A DNA stretch of 62,823 nt, taken from the NCBI GenBank assembly GCA_944326235.1, contig CALVDH010000016.1, positions 1-62,823 of the forward strand. The letters run 5' to 3'. Within the stretch, counting starts at the first letter, position 1. Every line of letters begins with the position of its first letter. Source of the DNA: an uncultured Bacteroidales bacterium. GTDB lineage: Bacteria; Bacteroidota; Bacteroidia; Bacteroidales; UBA932. The notes under the pieces are model-generated. The model made no database searches. It was not told the DNA's origin and saw nothing but the letters and a program-made list of their open reading frames with translations. Shown here in pieces: positions 1-9,019 of the stretch. Both the position numbers and the translations under genes were made by a program.

Positions 1-356
1 ATGTCGAGGGCCTGAGTCTGGAGCTTGCCGGATTTGCCTCTGGAAACGTACTGGGAAGGGAAGTCGAAGCCCATGGATACTACCAGTTCAGAGCTGGATA
101 CCCCGTCGTAGCCGCGGGTGAAGAAGGGGCTGTAGGACACGGAGAGGTCCTGCTGGAGGTTGTTCTGGGACTGGATCTCGAGCCGCGATGCCTCATTGCT
201 CTGCTGCAGGGCGCGGAGTTCGAGATTGTTCCTCTCTACTGCTGCCAGCACCGAGTCTATGCTCTCCATGCTCTGGGCGCGGAGACTTCCGCAGGATGCG
301 GACAGGAGAATGGCTGCGGCGCTCAGGAAAGGAAGTGTATTGTAAAATATTTTCAT
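1..356 (-). CDS. TolC-like outer-membrane efflux protein, N-terminal part (cut by window edge)
   Basis: Only the first 118 codons are inside the window, starting at the ATG complementary to 354-356. The translation begins with a hydrophobic signal peptide ending near AQS (about residue 31) and continues into a Gln/Asn/Leu-rich helical stretch (SVLAAVERNNLELRALQQ) that looks like the first helices of the outer-membrane efflux protein (OEP) family, then a segment rich in Ser/Gly/Phe as in the beta strands of TolC-type trimers. It follows the RND pump gene by 13 bp on the same strand, which is the usual third position of a CusBAC/CzcCBA-type operon. The inferred role is the outer-membrane exit duct of the metal efflux pump. 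The truncation is a window effect, so integrity of the rest cannot be judged. Confidence 0.85.
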   Translation of the reverse strand, partial: MKIFYNTLPFLSAAAILLSASCGSLRAQSMESIDSVLAAVERNNLELRALQQSNEASRLEIQSQNNLQQDLSVSYSPFFTRGYDGVSSSELVVSMGFDFPSQYVSRGKSGKLQTQALD

Positions 357-369
357 ATGGAATATCGGA

Positions 370-3300
370 TTAGTTTTCAGCATGTTCAATGTTTTCTGCC
401 CTGCGCTCGCGGCGGTGCATCCAGTCGTAGACTATAGGCACGATGAAGGCGTTGAGGAAGGTGGAGGTGAGCAGTCCTCCGAGTATGACCTTGGCCATGG
501 GGCTCTGGATCTCGTTGCCCGGCAGGTCGCCGTTGAGGGCCAGGGGGATCATGGCGAGGGCCGAGGAGAGGGCTGTCATCAGAATGGGATTGAGACGGTC
601 CAGGGAGCCGCGGAGGATGCACTCGCGGACGGAGAGGTGCTCCTCGGTATGCAGGTGGTTGTAGCGGTTGATCAGCAGCATTCCGTTCCTGGTCGCGATG
701 CCGAACAGGGCGATGAAACCGATGATGGCCGGGATGCTGAGCTCGCCCGAGGTAAATATCAGGGCGAATACTCCGCCTATCAGGGCCAGGGGCAGGTTGA
801 GCAGGACCACTCCGCTCTGGCGGGCGTTCTTGAACTCCATGTACAGCAGCAGGAAGATGACCACGATGCTCATCAGGGAGGTAAGCAGGAGGGTCCGGCT
901 GGCGGCCTGCTCGCTTTCGAACTGTCCTCCGTACTCGATGTGGTAGCCCTCGGGCAGCTCGATCTCCTCATCCACGATCTTCTGTATGTCGTTGACCACT
1001 CCGCGCAGGTCGCGTCCGCGGGTGTTGGCCGAGATGACAACCTTGCGCTTGACGTTCTCGCGGTTGATGGTGTTGGGACCCATGGAGGATTCCACGTCGG
1101 CTACGTAGGAGAGGGGTATCTTGCAGCCGTCAGCGTCGTCGATCATCAGGTTGCGGATGCTCTCCATGTCTCCTCGGTTGTCCTCGGAGGCGCGTACTAC
1201 GAGGTTGAAGGTCTTGCCCTCCTCGTAGACCTGCGATACGGTCTCGCCGGCCATGTTTACTGTCACGAACTCGGCGAAGGCCGGCAGGGAGATGCCGTAG
1301 CGGGCGAGCATGTCGCGCTTGGGGGTGATCTTGAGCTCGGGACGCTCGATCTGCTGCTCGACGTTGAGGTCGGCTATGCCCTCCACACCGCTGATGGCGC
1401 TCTTGATGCGGTTGCCGATGACGAACATGTCGTTGAGGTTGTCTCCGAAGAGCTTTATCGCGATGCTGGCCTGGGTACCGCTGAGCATGGCGTCGATGCG
1501 GTGGCTGATGGGCTGGCCTATTTCGATGTTGGCTCCGGTGATGGTAGAGAGCTTTGCGCGTACCTCGTCCAGCACCTCCGCGTGGGAGCGCTCATCGAGG
1601 ACGAAGGGGGCCTCGATCTCGGATACATTGACTCCGAGGGCGTGCTCGTCCAGCTCGGCGCGTCCGGTCTTGCGGGCCACGGTCTGTATCTCGGGTATGG
1701 TCAGCAGCAGTTCCTCAGCCTGCCGTCCTATGCGGTCGGACTCCTCGAGGGAGACTCCGGGAAGGGAGCTGACATTGATGGTGAACGAGCCTTCGTTGAA
1801 CGAGGGCAGGAAGCTGTGGCCGAGGGTGAAGAACAGGCCGAGGGCCACGGCGAACAGGGCGAGGGTAGAGCCGCCCACGATGGCTTTGTGGTTCAGGGCC
1901 CAGTTCAGCCCGTTGCGGTAGTGTCTCTTGAGCCATGCGGCCACGAATGCCTCCTTGGGCACTTTTGTGCTGTCTTTCCTGCCGCGCAGGAGATAGGAGC
2001 AGAGCACGGGAGTCAGGGTCAGGGCGACAATGGTCGAGGCGAAGAGGGCAACGATGAAGGATATTCCGAGGGGAATGAGCATCCTGCCCTCCATGCCGCT
2101 GAGGAAGAAAAGGGGCACGAAGCTGACGATGATTATCAGGGTGGAGTTCAGGATGGGCATACGCACTTCCTTGGATGCGTTGAACACCACGTCTACTACC
2201 GGCAGCCGTTTTTCCGGCGGCAGGGCCCGGTTCTCCCGCAGGTGCTTCCAGACGTTCTCCACGTCCACTATCGCGTCGTCCACTAAGGAACCTATGGCGA
2301 TGGCCATGCCTCCGAGACTCATGGTGTTGAGGCTCAGCCCCAATGCATCCAGCACCAGGATGGTGATGAGCAGGGACAGCGGCAGGGTGATCAGGGATAT
2401 GACGGTGGTGCGGACATTGGCCAGGAATACGAAGAGTACGATTACCACGAAGATGGCGCCTTCGTACAGGGAGCGTTTCACATTGTTGATCGAGTTCTCG
2501 ATGAATGTGGCCTGGCGGAATATGTCGGTGGACACGTGCACGTCGGCGGGCAGGTTCTTCTGCAGGTCGGCAATGGCGGCGTCCAGTCTTTCGGTCAGCT
2601 CGATGGTTCCGGTGTTGGGCTGTTTGGTGACGGTCAGCAGCACGGCCGGCTTGCCTCTTTCGGAGGCCAGTCCGAGCTTGGGCTGCTGGGCGCCGATGCG
2701 TACGTCGGCCACGTCCTCGAGGGTGACGGGCATCCCGCTTTCAGTGGTCTTGATCACGGCTGCGGCCATCTCCTCCACGTCCTGCGTGGAAACCACTCCG
2801 CGCACGATGTACTCGCTTCCGTATTCGTAGATGACACCTCCGTTGGTGTTCTGGTTCATGCCGCGTGTCACCTCCATGACTTCTCCGAGGGTGACGCCGT
2901 AGTGCTTCATTTTCTCAGGATGGATCAGGACCTGGTATTCCTTGATGTCTCCTCCGAGCACGGCTACCTGTGCCACGCCTCCGGTGGACAGCAGGCGGGG
3001 CCTGAAGGTCCAGTCAGCCAGAGTCCTGAGATCCAGCATCGAGGTGCTGTCGGCGGTCAGGGACACTATCAGCAGCTCTCCGAGGATGGAGGACTGGGGG
3101 CCGAGGGTGGGGGTTCCGGAGTTGTCCGGCAGGTCGTCGGCAGCGGCGGCCAGTTTTTCGGACACAATCTGGCGGGCAAGGTAAATGTCAGTGCCCCAGT
3201 CGAACTCTACCCACACTACGGAAAATCCCGTGGTGGAGGAACTGCGCACCCTGCGCACTCCTGTGGCGCCGTTGACGGCGGTCTCAATAGGGAAGGTCAC

Positions 3301-3492
3301 GAGCTGCTCGACCTCCTCGGCGGCCATTCCGTTGGCTTCAGTCATGACGACCACGGTCGGGGCGTTGAGGTCGGGGAATACGTCTATCTCCGCGTTGAAT
3401 GTCCGGTACAGTCCGGCCGCGAAGAGCAGGATGGCCGCGACAAGTATCAGCAGTCGGTTCTGCAGTGAGAAATGTATTATCTTGTTGAGCAT
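370..3492 (-). CDS. heavy-metal efflux RND transporter, CusA/CzcA family
   Basis: 1040 residues, the normal length for HME-RND pumps. It has a first membrane helix at about residues 14-30, a large periplasmic domain, a central bundle of membrane helices at about 340-540, a second periplasmic domain and a C-terminal bundle at about 870-1030. The helix-4 motif GMAIAIGSLVDDAIVDVENV (near residue 410) carries the paired acidic residues used for proton relay in this family, and the sequence GRAELDEHALGVNVSE is typical of CzcA/CusA. Such pumps export Cu(I)/Ag(I) or Zn/Co/Cd from periplasm or cytosol in exchange for protons. Ion specificity cannot be read reliably here. The adaptor gene lies 12 bp upstream and the TolC-like gene 13 bp downstream, so the three form one operon. 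Confidence 0.95.
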   Translation of the reverse strand: MLNKIIHFSLQNRLLILVAAILLFAAGLYRTFNAEIDVFPDLNAPTVVVMTEANGMAAEEVEQLVTFPIETAVNGATGVRRVRSSSTTGFSVVWVEFDWGTDIYLARQIVSEKLAAAADDLPDNSGTPTLGPQSSILGELLIVSLTADSTSMLDLRTLADWTFRPRLLSTGGVAQVAVLGGDIKEYQVLIHPEKMKHYGVTLGEVMEVTRGMNQNTNGGVIYEYGSEYIVRGVVSTQDVEEMAAAVIKTTESGMPVTLEDVADVRIGAQQPKLGLASERGKPAVLLTVTKQPNTGTIELTERLDAAIADLQKNLPADVHVSTDIFRQATFIENSINNVKRSLYEGAIFVVIVLFVFLANVRTTVISLITLPLSLLITILVLDALGLSLNTMSLGGMAIAIGSLVDDAIVDVENVWKHLRENRALPPEKRLPVVDVVFNASKEVRMPILNSTLIIIVSFVPLFFLSGMEGRMLIPLGISFIVALFASTIVALTLTPVLCSYLLRGRKDSTKVPKEAFVAAWLKRHYRNGLNWALNHKAIVGGSTLALFAVALGLFFTLGHSFLPSFNEGSFTINVSSLPGVSLEESDRIGRQAEELLLTIPEIQTVARKTGRAELDEHALGVNVSEIEAPFVLDERSHAEVLDEVRAKLSTITGANIEIGQPISHRIDAMLSGTQASIAIKLFGDNLNDMFVIGNRIKSAISGVEGIADLNVEQQIERPELKITPKRDMLARYGISLPAFAEFVTVNMAGETVSQVYEEGKTFNLVVRASEDNRGDMESIRNLMIDDADGCKIPLSYVADVESSMGPNTINRENVKRKVVISANTRGRDLRGVVNDIQKIVDEEIELPEGYHIEYGGQFESEQAASRTLLLTSLMSIVVIFLLLYMEFKNARQSGVVLLNLPLALIGGVFALIFTSGELSIPAIIGFIALFGIATRNGMLLINRYNHLHTEEHLSVRECILRGSLDRLNPILMTALSSALAMIPLALNGDLPGNEIQSPMAKVILGGLLTSTFLNAFIVPIVYDWMHRRERRAENIEHAEN

Positions 3493-3504
3493 GGCTGTCG
3501 CGGA

Positions 3505-4797
3505 TTAATGGTTGTGGGTATGGGCGGGGATGAGGTTGCCGGCTGAGGCGAGCTTGACGTGGGTGGCTCCGCGGGTCACTACGTTTTCTCCGCCCTTGAG
3601 GCCGGAGAGGATCTCATAGCGCTGTCCGTCGGTGGCACCGAGGGTGACTTCCTGTTTCTTGTAGCAGGTCTCGTCCAGCTTGATATATACGAAATAGTGG
3701 CCCTGGGACTCGGTGACGGCTTCAACCGGAAGGGAGATGACTCCGTCCCTCTCGGCGGAGAGCAGCCATACCTGGGCGAAGGCTCCGGGGAGAATCTCTT
3801 CCGTGCCGTTGAAGGCAAATGTCACGGGGATGTAGGCATTGGTCTCGTCGGTTGAGCGTCCGTAACCGAGCAGGCGGCCTCCGAGCCGGGAGGCGGTGTA
3901 GACGCGGTCGCCGTAGGAGAGCCTGAAGTTCGCATCATTCACGCCGGGGAGGCGGTTGAGGTATCTTTCGGAAACATCGGCTTTGAGATAGAGCCTGCTG
4001 CCGGCGACTACCTTCGCCAGGGGTGTTCCTACCGTTACATAGTCTCCTTCCTTTACCAGGCAGGTCTTGACATAGCCTCTGACGGGGGATTTCACAGCCG
4101 TCCCGTTCTCGCCGCCGTTCGAGGCGAGTGCCTCATAGGTCAGGCGGGCTGTCTCGTAGCGGCCCTTTGCGGCCTCGTATTCCTGACGGGAGACGATATT
4201 GTCCTCCACCAGTTTTGCGGCTCTTTCATATTCCTGCCTTGCAGTTTCATATTCGATCCTGGCCCTCTGTACAGGGTCTCCGTCCTGCAGGTGGCGGGAG
4301 GAGATGGTGAACATCGGGCTGCCGTCATTGACCCGACTGCCCTCAATCAGGGGCACTGCGTAGGAAACGATACCGGGCACGCTTGCCACGACGGTTGTCT
4401 CATCCTCGGGAGCCGGCATGATGCGGCCGCTCACTTCGAGGACTCCGCGGAAGGGACCGGGGACAATGACTTCTGCCGTCACACCGGCGGCAGCGGCGCT
4501 CTCGGCACTGAGGGTTATCTCATCGGGGTTGGCACTGCCCTCCTCGTGCGAATGGCCGTGGTCGTGTCCGTCATGGTTATGTCCGTCATGGTTATGTCCG
4601 TCATGGTTGTGTCCGTCATGGTTGTGGCCCTCATGGCTGTGGTCATGGGCCTCGTGGTCATGATGCGCATGGTCGTGGACCTCCTCGCTGTGGGAGTGAC
4701 CGTGACCGGAACTGGAGTTGTTGTTGCAGGATGAGAGGACGTAGCAGGTGGCTAAGCAGAGTACGCCCAGAAGAAATGTCTTTATCGTCTGTTTCAT
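3505..4797 (-). CDS. efflux RND periplasmic adaptor lipoprotein with His-rich N-terminus (CusB-like)
   Basis: 430 residues. A signal sequence ends in the lipobox LSSC (Cys24), so the protein should be an inner-membrane-facing lipoprotein. Residues about 32-92 are extremely His/Asp rich, including consecutive HNHDG pentapeptides. After this come the barrel-sandwich and hairpin segments of the HlyD/CusB family (RARIEYETARQEYERAAKLV is the alpha-hairpin; SPVRGYVKTCLVKEGDYVTV the second lipoyl half), and the protein ends in another His cluster (HTHNH). It bridges the RND pump to the TolC-like duct, and the His tracts probably bind metal. It is the first gene of the efflux operon; a TACATTTG box lies about 40 bp upstream on the minus strand. 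The His-rich domain is unusual compared with canonical CusB. Confidence 0.93.
   Translation of the reverse strand: MKQTIKTFLLGVLCLATCYVLSSCNNNSSSGHGHSHSEEVHDHAHHDHEAHDHSHEGHNHDGHNHDGHNHDGHNHDGHDHGHSHEEGSANPDEITLSAESAAAAGVTAEVIVPGPFRGVLEVSGRIMPAPEDETTVVASVPGIVSYAVPLIEGSRVNDGSPMFTISSRHLQDGDPVQRARIEYETARQEYERAAKLVEDNIVSRQEYEAAKGRYETARLTYEALASNGGENGTAVKSPVRGYVKTCLVKEGDYVTVGTPLAKVVAGSRLYLKADVSERYLNRLPGVNDANFRLSYGDRVYTASRLGGRLLGYGRSTDETNAYIPVTFAFNGTEEILPGAFAQVWLLSAERDGVISLPVEAVTESQGHYFVYIKLDETCYKKQEVTLGATDGQRYEILSGLKGGENVVTRGATHVKLASAGNLIPAHTHNH
4561..4640. repeat. 15-bp tandem repeat inside the adaptor gene
   Basis: Four near-identical 15-bp units (TCCGTCATGGTTATG with one-base variants) follow one another. 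Each encodes the pentapeptide HNHDG on the minus strand. Because the unit is a multiple of three, gain or loss by slippage would change the number of metal-binding pentads without breaking the frame. Confidence 0.85.
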
Positions 4798-4902
4798 GTA
4801 AGAAAAGTATTTCGGTTGTTAATAAACGCCGCAAATGTATATTTCATCCCGTGCAACCCTGTTGCAAAGAAGGCTGTCCGCCTGCCTGCGGTACGGTATT
4901 TG

Positions 4903-4910
4903 TATTTTTG
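4903..4910 (+). promoter_or_regulatory. -7 promoter box of the DUF4251 gene
   Basis: TATTTTTG matches the Bacteroidota TAnnTTTG box. It lies 30 bp before the ATG at 4941, with a purine-rich GGAGACAG directly before the start. Confidence 0.5.
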
Positions 4911-4940
4911 GAGGTGAATCAAATAAAAAAGGAGACAGAT

Positions 4941-5483
4941 ATGAAAGGAATGATTATCGCTTTGATGTTGGCGCTGACCGCTGGAGTGTCCGCGTCAGGA
5001 GCCGTTCCCCAGGACAGGCAGACACGGAAGGCAATGCAGGCATATGAGGACTCGGTCCGCTTTGCCGCGACTGTGGAGACTATGAAGAATATGGATTTCG
5101 TGCTTGAGGCCGACCGCCTGGTGCTCAAGAGAGGGGAGAATGTCATGGTGACTTCCATGACCAATTTCGTATCCGTTAAGGATGACCGGGCAGTGATACA
5201 GGTCGCCCCTTTCAGCGGCCCCGGAGTCAACGGTGTCGGCGGAGTGACGGTGGACGGACGGATATCGGAAGTGGATTTCCGTGTGAGCCGGAAAGGTGCG
5301 GTGTCCCTGTCGATGTATGTGTCGGGTGCCGTCGCCTCGTGCAAGGTTACATTCACCCTGCCCAAGAACGGCACTACGGCTACAGTACGTATTGATCCCA
5401 ACTACAGTTCCAACGATATCTCCCTGGTCGGCAGGATAGTCCCGACAGAACTGTCCACGGTGTACGAGGGGCTGTCGCTGTGA
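4941..5483 (+). CDS. DUF4251 domain protein, secreted
   Basis: 180 residues. The ATG at 4941 was chosen because it follows a GGAGACAGAT stretch and starts a clean signal peptide (MKGMIIALMLALTAGVSASG); the open frame reaches farther upstream but only through promoter DNA. The mature part contains the pattern of DUF4251 proteins of Bacteroidota: an N-terminal helix, then strands around VLEADRLVLKRGE, a Gly-rich turn (GPGVNGVGGVTVDG) and a C-terminal strand with FTLPKNGTTATVRI. The biochemical function of the family is unknown; export to periplasm or outer membrane is inferred. The gene is monocistronic: a strong terminator follows directly. Confidence 0.8.
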   Translation: MKGMIIALMLALTAGVSASGAVPQDRQTRKAMQAYEDSVRFAATVETMKNMDFVLEADRLVLKRGENVMVTSMTNFVSVKDDRAVIQVAPFSGPGVNGVGGVTVDGRISEVDFRVSRKGAVSLSMYVSGAVASCKVTFTLPKNGTTATVRIDPNYSSNDISLVGRIVPTELSTVYEGLSL

Positions 5484-5505
5484 CAGGAATACGGAAAATT
5501 TTATT

Positions 5506-5541
5506 AACTTGCGGCAAGTTTGACAGCCGCAAGTTTTTTTT
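5506..5541 (+). terminator. intrinsic terminator after the DUF4251 gene
   Basis: A perfect 10-bp stem (AACTTGCGGC / GCCGCAAGTT) with a 10-nt loop is followed by a T tract that runs to 5541. The next gene's ATG begins at the very next base. Confidence 0.85.
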
Positions 5542-8500
5542 ATGCCTATGAGACCAGGATTTAAGAAATTCCTCAAAATTACCCTGATATCCATCGCCTC
5601 CCTTCTCGGCCTGTGCGTCGTGGCCATTGCAGTGGCCATGTGGGTAGTATTCACTCCGTCCAGACTGACTCCGATGGTGGAGGACGCGGCGGACAGATAT
5701 CTCGACGCCGACGTGAGGATCGGCAGGGTGGACCTGAAGTTTTTCTCTTCATTTCCCAGGCTTACCCTCAGGATAGATGACGGAGAGCTGACGGTCCGCG
5801 GAGCGGCGGATTCCATCCGGGCGGAGGGTCCTCTGATGCCGCACCGCGATTCCCTCCTGCGGTTTGCCCGATGCAGGGTGACATTTGACCCGGTGGCGCT
5901 TCTCAAGGACCGCCGGGTGATCATTCACCGCGTCCTTCTGGACAGCGCCCGGGTCTATGCGTACCGGGATGCCGGGGGCCGCGCCAACTGGAATTTCATT
6001 CCCCCCTCCCGCGATACGGTGGAGGCGGACGCGGCTGACTCTGCCGGAGGGTTCCGCCCTGAGGCCATTGTCCTGCGCTCGCTCAGGGTCAGAGATGCGG
6101 ATATTGTCTTCAATGACCGTTCCAATGATATATATGCCCGGGTCGCCGGGGTGAACACCCGTCTGCGGATGGGCGCGGGGGAGAGGGGTGCTGCGGCCGG
6201 AGTGGAATTCTCCTGCAGGAACCTGCTGCTCAGGCAGAAGGGGAATCTGCTCATGCGGAGGACGGCGGTGCGGCTCAATACCCGGGTGGGGTACAATGCC
6301 GACAGTATGAAGGTGGTGCTGCGCAATGCGGAGCTAGGGGTCAATGACATAAATCTCTCTCTCAGCGGAACGGCGGTACGGGATACAGTCCGCCGGGCGG
6401 TGGACCTGGACCTGTCGTTCGGGGCGGCGGCTCCTTCGGTGGAGAAGGCTCTCAGGCTCATTCCGGAGTCTGTGGTCAGGCATAAGGACCTGACGGCGGA
6501 CGGCAGCGTACTGCTTGAAGGAACCGTGAAAGGGGCTTACGGCAAGGAACTTATGCCGGCGGTATCGCTGTGTCTCAAGATAGAGGATGCTTCGGCCCGG
6601 TACGAGGGGCTTCCCTACGGCATAGATCATCTCTCCGCGGATTTCGATGCGTTCGTGGACCTGATGCGGGAGCGGGAGTCCTATCTGGACCTCAAGATAT
6701 TCAAGCTGCAGGGCAATGATATAGACGTCCTGGCCGACGCGAAGGTGACCGAACTGTTCGAGGATCCGTTTATAGTGCTGAATACCAGGGCTAAAGTTAA
6801 TCTGGGCAATATCAGCAAGACCTTCCCCCTGCAGGCCGGTATCGAGTATTCGGGTCTGCTGGACGCGGACCTGAAGGTGCGTACCAGGCTGTCTACCATA
6901 AGGAATCAGGACTTCGGACGTATCTTTGCGGCGGGCAATCTGGACTTGGACGGGGTGACTGTCAGGGATGCCGCACACGGAATTGACGCGGTAGGTGACA
7001 TCGACCTGAAGTTCTTCGGGGCGAGGGCGCTGGGCGTGAGCGGTGAGGTGTCCAGACTGCATCTGGAGAGTCCCCGTATCAGTGCGCTGGCTGACAGTCT
7101 GAAACTTAGAGTAATCTCGACCCGTCCCCGCGATACGACGAGAGTCTTTCAGATGAAGGCCGACTTCGGGATGAACCGGGTGGGCGCTTCTATCGGGGAC
7201 TCGCTGAAGGTGTATTGCGGCAAGGGCGGCATCACCGCATCCCTCAGACCCCGGGAGGACCGTCCGGACAAACCGCGGATAGAGGTGCTGGTCGAGACCG
7301 ACTCTGTCTTTCTGAAAAACGGGGAAATGACCGGAGGTATGAACAAGGGCACCATATCCCTGGGCGCCGACAAGCTCCGGGATTCGCTCTGGAGGCCCTC
7401 CGCCACAGTGTCGTTCAACAGGCTCAGGGGTGGTCTGGGCGACTCGCTCAGAATGTTCTGCATGAAGGGTGAGCTCGATGCCTCCATGAGCCTGTACAAG
7501 GACAGGCGCGGAGATTACAGACCACGTCTGAATGTCCGGCTTGAGACCGACTCGATTTTTGCCAGGATGGGGGAGACCGGCGGCGGCATGAAGAAGGGTG
7601 TGGTCCGTATTCAGGCGGACAAGGTGAGGGACTCGCTGTGGATTCCTTCCGGAACGGTGCGGTTCAGCCGGCTGACAGCCAAGGTGCCGCAGTGCGCTCT
7701 TCCGGTACATTTCAACAGTACGGTAGTGAAGGTGGGGGACAGGCAGATATCGCTCGACCGGGCGGCTGTGAGGGTCGGCACCTCCAGCGTATTCCTGACC
7801 GGAACGGTGCACAACCTCTACGGTGCCATGCGGCACGGCCGTATGCTCAGGGCCAGGCTGGACATCAAGTCCCGGAATCTCAATCTGAATCAGCTGATGC
7901 GGGCTTTCGCATCCCCCGAGGCGGATGAGCAGGACCTGGAGGCGGATACAGTCTCCACGACGCAGATGAGGCTGTTCGAGGTGCCGGACAGGATCAATTT
8001 CCAACTGACTGCGGATATCGACCGGCTGCGCTTCGGAGAGTATATTTTCCGCGATATCAAGGGCAATGCTGAACTCAGGGACAGCCATATCTACCTGGAG
8101 AATCTCAGTCTCACCGCCCTGGATGACGCTGTCCTGAACGCCTCGCTGATCTACAAGGCGGCATCGTCCCGCTTCGGGTATGCCGGTTTCGACGTCAAGG
8201 TGAAGGACATCGACATCGCCTCTCTGGTGGAGGCCACTCCGGCGATTGACTCGCTGGTGCCCATGCTGGAGTCATTCAAGGGCAAGGTGCAGGTGGACGT
8301 GGCTGCGGAAGGGGTGCTGGACTCCCTGCTGAACATCCGCATCCCGTCACTGCGCTCGGCGGTATATATCCGCGGCGACTCCCTCGTGCTGATGGACGGC
8401 AAGACCTTTGCGGAGATATCCAGGAAACTGATGTTCAAGAACAAGAAAGAGAATCTCATAGACAGTATCTCCGTCAATATCACCGTAGAGGACGGCAGTG

Positions 8501-8949
8501 TCAATATCTATCCCTTCCTCGTGGAGATCGACCGCTATCAGGCGGCTGTCGGCGGGGTGCAGAACCTGGACATGAGTTTCGATTACCACATCTCGCTGCT
8601 GAAGTCTCCTCTGCCGTTCCGGGCCGGGCTGAATATCCGCGGTACGCCGGACGACATGCGTTTCGGCATAGGCAGGGCCAGATATAAGGATGCCGTAACC
8701 CCTGTGGAGACCCGCAAGGTGGATTCCGCGCGGATGAATCTGAGCAATGAGATAACCCGCCGGTTCAGGAATGCCGGCGAGCGCAACCGCTGGGGAGACA
8801 GAGCCGCGGCGCGTACCCGCATCGACTGGGAGCGGAAGCGCGATTCCGTGCGCAGGCATCACCGCATCGTGTTCGAGGAGGACTCGATTCAGTGGGAGAA
8901 GGTGGCTCCCCTGCCGCCCGCTCCGGGAGGCCCTGTCCCCGAGGTTTAA
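5542..8949 (+). CDS. AsmA-like envelope protein
   Basis: 1135 residues. One membrane helix at about residues 12-35 (LISIASLLGLCVVAIAVAMWVV) is followed by the AsmA N-terminal signature (MVEDAADRYLDADVRIGRVDLKFF split over the 40s-60s) and by a very long beta-rich repetitive periplasmic region, as in AsmA/TamB-type bridge proteins. The family is linked to lipid transport and outer-membrane homeostasis. Segments around residues 560-620 and 650-710 resemble each other (ETDSVFLKNGEMTGGMNKG and ETDSIFARMGETGGGMKKG), an internal duplication. The C-terminus ends in a Pro-rich tail. The start ATG abuts the T tract of the preceding terminator, so transcription probably begins inside that hairpin; a TAACTTGC box lies at 5505-5512. 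Confidence 0.88.
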   Translation: MPMRPGFKKFLKITLISIASLLGLCVVAIAVAMWVVFTPSRLTPMVEDAADRYLDADVRIGRVDLKFFSSFPRLTLRIDDGELTVRGAADSIRAEGPLMPHRDSLLRFARCRVTFDPVALLKDRRVIIHRVLLDSARVYAYRDAGGRANWNFIPPSRDTVEADAADSAGGFRPEAIVLRSLRVRDADIVFNDRSNDIYARVAGVNTRLRMGAGERGAAAGVEFSCRNLLLRQKGNLLMRRTAVRLNTRVGYNADSMKVVLRNAELGVNDINLSLSGTAVRDTVRRAVDLDLSFGAAAPSVEKALRLIPESVVRHKDLTADGSVLLEGTVKGAYGKELMPAVSLCLKIEDASARYEGLPYGIDHLSADFDAFVDLMRERESYLDLKIFKLQGNDIDVLADAKVTELFEDPFIVLNTRAKVNLGNISKTFPLQAGIEYSGLLDADLKVRTRLSTIRNQDFGRIFAAGNLDLDGVTVRDAAHGIDAVGDIDLKFFGARALGVSGEVSRLHLESPRISALADSLKLRVISTRPRDTTRVFQMKADFGMNRVGASIGDSLKVYCGKGGITASLRPREDRPDKPRIEVLVETDSVFLKNGEMTGGMNKGTISLGADKLRDSLWRPSATVSFNRLRGGLGDSLRMFCMKGELDASMSLYKDRRGDYRPRLNVRLETDSIFARMGETGGGMKKGVVRIQADKVRDSLWIPSGTVRFSRLTAKVPQCALPVHFNSTVVKVGDRQISLDRAAVRVGTSSVFLTGTVHNLYGAMRHGRMLRARLDIKSRNLNLNQLMRAFASPEADEQDLEADTVSTTQMRLFEVPDRINFQLTADIDRLRFGEYIFRDIKGNAELRDSHIYLENLSLTALDDAVLNASLIYKAASSRFGYAGFDVKVKDIDIASLVEATPAIDSLVPMLESFKGKVQVDVAAEGVLDSLLNIRIPSLRSAVYIRGDSLVLMDGKTFAEISRKLMFKNKKENLIDSISVNITVEDGSVNIYPFLVEIDRYQAAVGGVQNLDMSFDYHISLLKSPLPFRAGLNIRGTPDDMRFGIGRARYKDAVTPVETRKVDSARMNLSNEITRRFRNAGERNRWGDRAAARTRIDWERKRDSVRRHHRIVFEEDSIQWEKVAPLPPAPGGPVPEV

Positions 8950-8977
8950 AAAAGTTCATTTCTTGAGAAATCTTTTA

Positions 8978-8985
8978 TAAATTTG
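8978..8985 (+). promoter_or_regulatory. -7 promoter box of rfbA
   Basis: TAAATTTG is an exact match to TAnnTTTG, 34 bp before the rfbA ATG. No clear -33 TTTG was found at the expected distance. Confidence 0.6.
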
Positions 8986-9019
8986 CACGATAACTTCAAA
9001 ACAACACATAACTTCTATT

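Noticed and set aside
382..2286. Long open frame opposite the RND pump gene (634 codons)
   Set aside because: Antisense shadow caused by high GC and biased codons; it has no family features, and the pump on the other strand is unmistakable.
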